Origin: Pisolithus tinctorius
Lineage: Eukaryota > Basidiomycota > Agaricomycetes > Boletales > Pisolithaceae
Direction of reading: 5' to 3'
NCBI GenBank assembly: GCA_024663395.1
Contig: JANFAH010000001.1
Span: forward strand, 868,001-932,000
DNA: 64,000 nt
Positions 58,051 to 64,000 of this stretch are shown in pieces; within the stretch, counting starts at the first letter, position 1; every line of letters starts with the position of its first letter. Both the position numbers and the translations under genes were made by a program. Below the pieces are notes generated by a model, which worked only from the letters and a program-made list of their open reading frames with translations, was not told the origin of the DNA and did not search any database.

Positions 58051-60300
58051 CCACCTCCAGTCAGATACATGCTGCAATGCCAAGCGTGTGCCATGTTTCT
58101 GACCCTGACCAAGTATTTAATTCCGCCCATGTCAAATGAGGCCTCGTTAACATCTCACTCTTGGCTATCCATACGAGGGGTCGCACGGAAGACCAGGACC
58201 GGAAGGCCAACTTGTCAAGGTGTAACGAGCAGTGATGACTATTCGGTGAATGGATATAGTGAGTCTGATCACGAGGAGTTGAATGGTAGGCATGGTGCGC
58301 AAGTGCAACCACTCCACCTACCCGTCAATACTTCTCTGCCCATTCCAGTTGCCATCTTCACCCTCTTTCCATATTGCCTCTGACGCCAATGTTGTCCTTT
58401 CCGCGGAGAAATTAGCAGCTCGTCGTGAATAGTAAGAGTGAGAGTGAACTTAGCTGACATGGTATCCGTGCTCGAACGCTCCTGTGCATGATGACTAAGG
58501 CAGAAGGCCATTCAATGATGTGATCACCATGAGAAACAGGTGAAAAGTTTCGACGATGTTCGCATTCCCTTTCAAGTTAGAGCACGAAGTCTTGACCAAA
58601 GCTGCCTGGTAATGCAGGCCACCCATTATGGCCATTTAGAATTCCGAGGCAATATGGAGTTCAGAAACAGCTCGCTGGGTTCCAATTCAGCTAACTCATT
58701 GTGTGCGATGGAACTATTCATGCCTTCCGTCACGGGGATCACCGAGTGAACACCTAAAACATATTGTCGCAACCAATGCTCATCATCCCCTTTGCCCTAT
58801 GACCCAGCGCTCGAGTGTCCTTTTCGTAACATGTGCCGCACCTAAATCCACCTTAACAGAGACATGCAACAGACAGAACATAGGTAAAGCGGAACCTAGT
58901 TGTGACATGAATCGCTTGCCAGGATGTGCTGGTTTGACTTCGTCAGTCAATGTAGTAAAGTGACGGCGAGGCGGCGCTCTTCATCATATGCGTCAAACTG
59001 GTGGGAAGAGAAGAAGACAGCGAACGACTCGATGACTTGGACCAACGAACCCAAGCCATTTCGCATTGTTGATATTGTGCTTCGCAATATCGTAGCGCGG
59101 TGGCTGACATTCATCCTGGTCGACCAATCGGACCATGGGAGGTATGGACGTCGTTCTGTTTATGCATAAGCAGGACTTTAGCGTGGTATCAGAAAAGTTG
59201 GATGTGATCCATAAATGCGAAGGCATTACGAGAATCACTGGAGACGACTCCGCACTCGCATCACTACAAGCCGTCGGGGACATCTCCTATCCAACTCACA
59301 CGCTGTCTCGTCGAACTTGCACTTGAATCAACAGATGGACACCAGAAATGGTCTAGCTATGGGGTCTCACCTGAACAAGAAGAGGAGACGAAAAGTACAA
59401 GTGGTACTCACGATAAGGCACTCAACGATCACGCACGCCACCTATGAGTGCACTGGGGGGCGAGCCACGGATATACACAGATAGAACATCCCTATATCGT
59501 CCTTTGTTCGGAGAAATTTCCGTTCGTCGTGAATAGTAAGCTAGTCCTGGCATCATTTTCGTGCTCACAGCAGTGCCGAGGCCACCCTACAAAGTGTGTC
59601 CACCTTGGAATGATAGCTCTGTAGCACCATCTGTACTACTCTCTATCCACACCGATAGTTGACATTGCAAGCCGTGACGTGAAGAGGCTGGAAGCACGGA
59701 GGAATAGGGTTAGGAGGCAGCCATTGTCCCGCCAAATACCTGCGTGAATGGTGATCAGGTACTCGCATCGAGAATCATGCAAGATAAGCACAAAGCCCTC
59801 TGCGGGTAGCTCTAGTCAATTCGGATTGCCGGAATAAATCGTTCAAAGTGAGGATCAAAGAAATACCAGCTAGCGTGCCCCCAGTGCCAACACATACGCA
59901 GCAAGCTGGGGGCTTACTCTTGTGTGCGCGTGTTTGTCATGGCCACGTACTGTACGTACATACTCCGACCCGTCTCCACTCGGCCCACTACATGTGACTC
60001 AATCAACAAGTAAGTACAGTTATCGCAATCGAACATAGACCCTACTTTGAAACAGGTAGGATGAAATCGTGAAGGTGTAGGGTAACTATGAAAAAGCGCA
60101 CGCTCTGTGATCTTTCAGAACGTTTCCCCGTTGTGCGCTATCAAGGTACATTCTCATATTATCCCCAAGATATTGTACTCTCGAAGGATTTCTCTCCAAT
60201 GCGTCAGCGCGCATTTCTCATCACAAAACAGGTACGTACAGTGATCAAAATATCTACATCGCGCCGGAAGGCCCCACGCGAAAGTTAACATTTGGCACAC
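58051..60300. other. Poorly recognisable region with one G-like exon
   Basis: The end (60100-60240) has a plus-strand piece starting MKKRTLCDLSERFPVVRYQG and running to RAFLITKQ, with a GTACGTACA donor after it. It is related to 25690-25765. Between 58100 and 60050 I see short open frames and splice-like motifs but no conserved protein. Confidence 0.25.
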
Positions 60301-61450
60301 GATCTGCCATCCGTTATGTTTGTGGTTTTCCCTGGCCGTCACCTCTCATACACCATTCGTCTCTGCTTCCATGTGGTTCACCGATGTGAGTAAAATAAAC
60401 TAGCGCTGATGTCACTGTTGACGTCATTGCGATAGTGGGAACTGATAAGGCTGCAAAGAAACCCGATACATCAGGTATTCGATGCCTCTGCATAAACGCA
60501 CTCAACTTTTCGGTCTTCGGACGTGTTATGGAAGGTTGTATATCAGATAGAGTCCATGTTTGCCACTGCTCTTTTGGTCGCTGCGTAAACGAAGACGATG
60601 ACGCTCACTTGGTAGCAGGGTGCAATCGATGAGTAGCCCATTCCCTGCATAGGCAAATATCCCAAGCCCTCGTATATGTGCGGTGTGCTTCATTTCATGA
60701 TACGAGCTGATATGTTCGGACCCCTGGTACGCAATAGCATATACCTAGGGCTGGTCTCTTCGGATTCTGACGCTATTTTCATCGAAAGTCAAGCGCTTAT
60801 GGGACGTGCAGCGGCGTCATTCTCCAGCGAAGCCGTGGCCTGACGATATATTAACTGGACGCTCGACAGAGAAAGACATAAAGAGATGTCGTCTAAGAGT
60901 ACGCCTCACTAGCAGAGGGTTCGTCGATTGCCACTGTAGGAGTACTACACCTTCCGCAGTTCAGGCGGCTTGAAATGACTCTCCTTTTGTTGGCTCTAAC
61001 ACATGTGTTCACAGACACAAGTCCCAAAGGAAATATTGAAATGGCGCGTTCCTCACTGTGACTGTGCATGAAACGGCGTTTCTGTGCTTGCGCCGAACAA
61101 TTTCGACCGTTATAATATGCAATTGGCTTTCAACACATGGTATCTACACCTATGGTGTTGTCTTTACGTTCCCGAGTCTGGGAAGTTCTCACCACACTTC
61201 AATCCTACAGCCAGTACTGGAACTCGTTCTATATGGCCGTTGTCCTCCCCAACCTACTCCCCTCACGACGCATTTGCAACAAGCTAATGTCCACTACACC
61301 ACGGACGGTTAGGCATTACCACCAAGAGAGTTTCAGCGGTACAAAGTGCGAGTACACGGCCATCACGAGCCAAAACAAGTATTCAGCTCTTCCATATATC
61401 AGTGGACAATCATCGGCATCCCGCACTGATCTACCGACACCACGGGTTGT
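60301..61450. other. No supported gene
   Basis: The stretch has several short frames, the longest on the plus strand at 61137-61454. No domain, repeat copy or conserved splice structure supports any of them. Confidence 0.3.
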
Positions 61451-61499
61451 ATAGAAGACTAGTCAAGGAATGATAAGTGGTGGTGGCGATTGGAGTGCA

Positions 61500-62515
61500 G
61501 TAAATCTGATTTTATCGTATACCAGTTGCACACGGTGAGTAAGTGCAAGTGTCTTCCACCTTATGCTAGACAAATGATCGGAGTCCCGGCAGATCACGCT
61601 CTTGATTTCGGAGATTTTTCTGACCTGAGGACATTGCAGGAACTGAATATATACTCCATCGCCGGCCACTCACCTTCCTGCAAGGCCGACTTCATTGAAT
61701 GCTCTCCGTGTGCAAGGATCGCCGTAGATATTCATGCGTATTGCGATCACTGCTGCAGATCCGGAGGGAACAGAGGCCTATGCCGTGAGTGCCACAGCAC
61801 AGCTGAGAGGTTGCACTAAACCACTCCGCGTAGTACGTTTGCTAGGATGTACATGAGGGCGAAGTTCGTCAATGTGAGCAGACAAGGATGAATGCATGGA
61901 TATCCGCTGTAATATGCGTGGGTGTGGTACAAGTGCAAGGTTGGCGGGCAACTGAATGGTGAGAGTTCGCTACTTTTATATCTTCTGCTCCGGTGGGATG
62001 GCGGCTGACATGGTTCTGTGGCATATGAGGACGTGTTAGTGATAGGTTGAAAGCAGGTGCTCGGATCTCGGTGCGTATGTGCATACATAAGAAATGAAAA
62101 GGTGTGTGCATCATCTCCTACTATCACTACTTCGCGAAGTGCAGTGAACAGAAGCGGTATTCATTGCTATGGTCATAATATAGCTAGCCACTATTCTGTG
62201 AGGTTAGATTCGTCTGACAGGGGTTCAGGGAAGCATCGTGAGGTGTGTGGGATGGTCACATTCATGGGAAAAGATATTGTCGCAGGCTCCCCACGCATCT
62301 TAGCAGTGTCATGCCGTTTGCTGTGGTGCTGCCGAGCCCTCTTGGACCAGATGACTCCGACAAATCCACCAGCCACAGGTTGCCGCAAACGAGTTCCCTT
62401 GCATCTCCAGTGACTGTTGCCAAGGGCTGTATTCTAAGGTATATATTTCATTATTCCAATGCCAAATGTCTAGATATTCCAAAGAAAATACAACATACAT
62501 GTTGTGAGATCGTAG
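61500..62515. repeat. W segment (copy 4, degraded)
   Basis: Parts resemble 19020-20000, most clearly 62040-62510 (near the M gene). The middle is diverged and shortened. No gene is recognised. Confidence 0.4.
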
Positions 62516-62520
62516 CAGGA

Positions 62521-63325
62521 CTAATAGACCACACCAATAACCAGAAACAGGAATATCACAACTGCTGTGGAGCTAACAGACATAATGGTCCCTACAACCT
62601 TCAACCAAGTTTCGTTACCAAACCAGATAGACGCAATCCATGCGACAACAATGCAGAACGCCGCAAAGAATAGGAAGATAACTGGCATCATCATCAACAT
62701 GGCAACGGCCACGCGTTTAAAGATGCTTTTCTGCAATTCCTATAGTCGTTGGTCGTCACCGAAATCATAGGAACTAGCAATAATAATAGTGACCGCACTC
62801 ACTCTGACAGATTCTGGACGTACGACGGACAAGTACAAAATAAGGCAAAGACCACTCATAACAGCCAGCAAAGAACTCCCACTGGAGGTTGCGATGCAAA
62901 AGTATGGGAATTTGTGGTCCCACGATACAATGCCCGTTGGAGGGGTGCTAGTCAGAAATCCAATAGTAGCCCTTGTATTGCGACAGAGTGAGTATACCAG
63001 GGGCACCTCAGAGCAACTCAGTTTGGGACGTACGTAGCCGCAAGGGATGCAACGATGGTGATGTTTGATGTGCGAGAGGTCAAACGGTCTATGAGTTTAG
63101 ACCATTTCTTGTCATCCTGCTCCGCGATCCGGGCAAGGGCCTCTAGCGAAGGTGTGCCAAGTAAGGTAGGGAAAACAACTGTGTCGGTGGGATGGATGGG
63201 CTGTTAGAAACGTCGTGAAACTACTGCTCACATTGACAAAACCGTTGTACGATGCTAGGAGCATTTTTCTTTCCAAGATCAGTGGGGATATCAAAGGTAG
63301 TTGACGATCTGAGTTCCTGCTCCAT
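62521..63325 (-). CDS. M family small multi-pass membrane protein (copy 4)
   Basis: The proposed exons are 63232-63325, 63034-63178, 62803-62971 and 62521-62739. The introns are 53-63 nt with GTGAGC, GTACGT and GTGAGT donors and AG acceptors. They give 208 residues with no internal stop. The product starts MEQELRSSTTFDIPTDLGKK. It has a Leu-rich segment near residues 32-40 and charged residues to about 80. Three or four hydrophobic segments follow, including FLTSTPPTG, CLILYLSVV and the pairs MMMPVIFLFFAAFCIVVAW and STAVVIFLFLVIGVVY. It is probably an integral membrane protein. The family recurs four to five times here but has no known function. This is the best reference copy. Confidence 0.7.
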
Positions 63326-63379
63326 CGTGAGAGAGGAATATGAGTACGCAGAAATTCGGCTACGACTGGGGGGAGGCGA

Positions 63380-64000
63380 GGGCGTGAACTGAAGGTCCTT
63401 GCCTTCTCCCTTTACATGCTACTCGCCATTTGCAATGAGGCATATAACACATGGCTGAGGGAAGGTCATAGACGCCTGAGTAAGGTGTATTTAACCCAGT
63501 ATAGCCTAGGTGGACCAAGGATGACAGTTCCGTGGTTGAACGTTGCAACCCTGAGCGCTGAGTAGCAATGTAAATTAATCCCTTCTCAACCCACAAGGGA
63601 AAGACTACAAACCATGTAGGTGGACCCGAGATATGCGGGAACGTGGAGTTTGTTCCGGAGAGGTTTGTGACTTTGTCTATGTATCAGCTGCTCCCCCAAA
63701 GCAAAAACTCCGCCACAACACGCATTCCAGAGAGTACAGTGCGTTGTTACATATAGTTTTCTTCCCCTTTCTCTTCCAATTTTGATACTGTAATTCAGAA
63801 TGAACTAAACGCGATACATAAATTGGCGCCTTCAGTTGATCTGAAATGAAGCATTGACTACCGCATCTAGTAAGCAACGAACATGAGATGGGAATGGAAG
63901 AGCTTCCTTCAGGGACTTCCACATATAGTTAGAACATTCCTGACCTATGTGCAATTTGCAACGTGTGTATTCATATCTCGTACTATCCACGCACAAGTGC
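63380..64000. repeat. R segment (copy 6, cut by window end)
   Basis: The copy matches the first 600 bp of the other R copies, including the M upstream region with its TATA-like run, and continues past the window. Confidence 0.5.

Noticed and set aside
1..64000. tRNA, rRNA or CRISPR features
   Set aside because: I looked for tRNA-like box B sequences and regularly spaced short repeats and found none that convinced me. A covariance search would be decisive.

Overview
The window looks like nuclear DNA of a filamentous basidiomycete, probably an agaricomycete. It carries cerato-platanin genes, genes with several short introns (about 50-80 nt, GT..AG), a Ty3/gypsy element of the type common in mushrooms, and a LINE whose ORF2 has endonuclease, reverse transcriptase, RNase H and a terminal zinc-knuckle-like motif. 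There are no operons, bacterial genes or CRISPR arrays. Only a few genes look intact; most of the rest is decayed copies of the same genes.

Region 1 (1-17.7 kb) is a mosaic of rearranged segments: five decayed VPS28 (ESCRT-I subunit) copies across the window, a basidiomycete-type protein of unknown function with a charged coiled-coil tail (called CCF here; one apparently intact gene at 2688-4040), a second cerato-platanin-like pseudogene family (CP'), and unidentified F, Fx and X segments. An imperfect palindrome is centred near 12,370, with arms reaching roughly 7.8 and 17.7 kb. One chimeric junction (VPS28 / coiled-coil tail / cerato-platanin 3' end) occurs twice, near 0.1-1.1 and 6.6-7.7 kb.

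Region 2 (12.8-39 kb) holds two tandem copies of a segment with a period of about 14.3-14.4 kb. The order is VPS28 - CCF - X - CP' - F - Fx - cerato-platanin - W - M - R. M is a small four-exon membrane-protein family and W and R are unidentified repeated segments. The cerato-platanin genes at 17982-18404 and 32392-32814 are intact. Further W-M-R modules lie at 39.4-43 kb and 61.5-64 kb.

Region 3 (43,062-57,732) is a nested transposon insertion in an R segment. A Ty3/gypsy element with 163-bp LTRs (minus strand) has a 6.55-kb LINE (minus strand) inside its left LTR, flanked by a 13-bp target duplication. A further block of about 1.83 kb may be inserted in pol. Both elements are dead. All 13 in-frame stops are TGA where CGA (Arg) fits, and two catalytic Asp residues read Asn at CpG-compatible sites, so CpG deamination is the likely cause.

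Region 4 (57.7-64 kb) resumes the R segment, then holds poorly recognisable sequence, then W, an intact M gene (62521-63325) and the start of another R.
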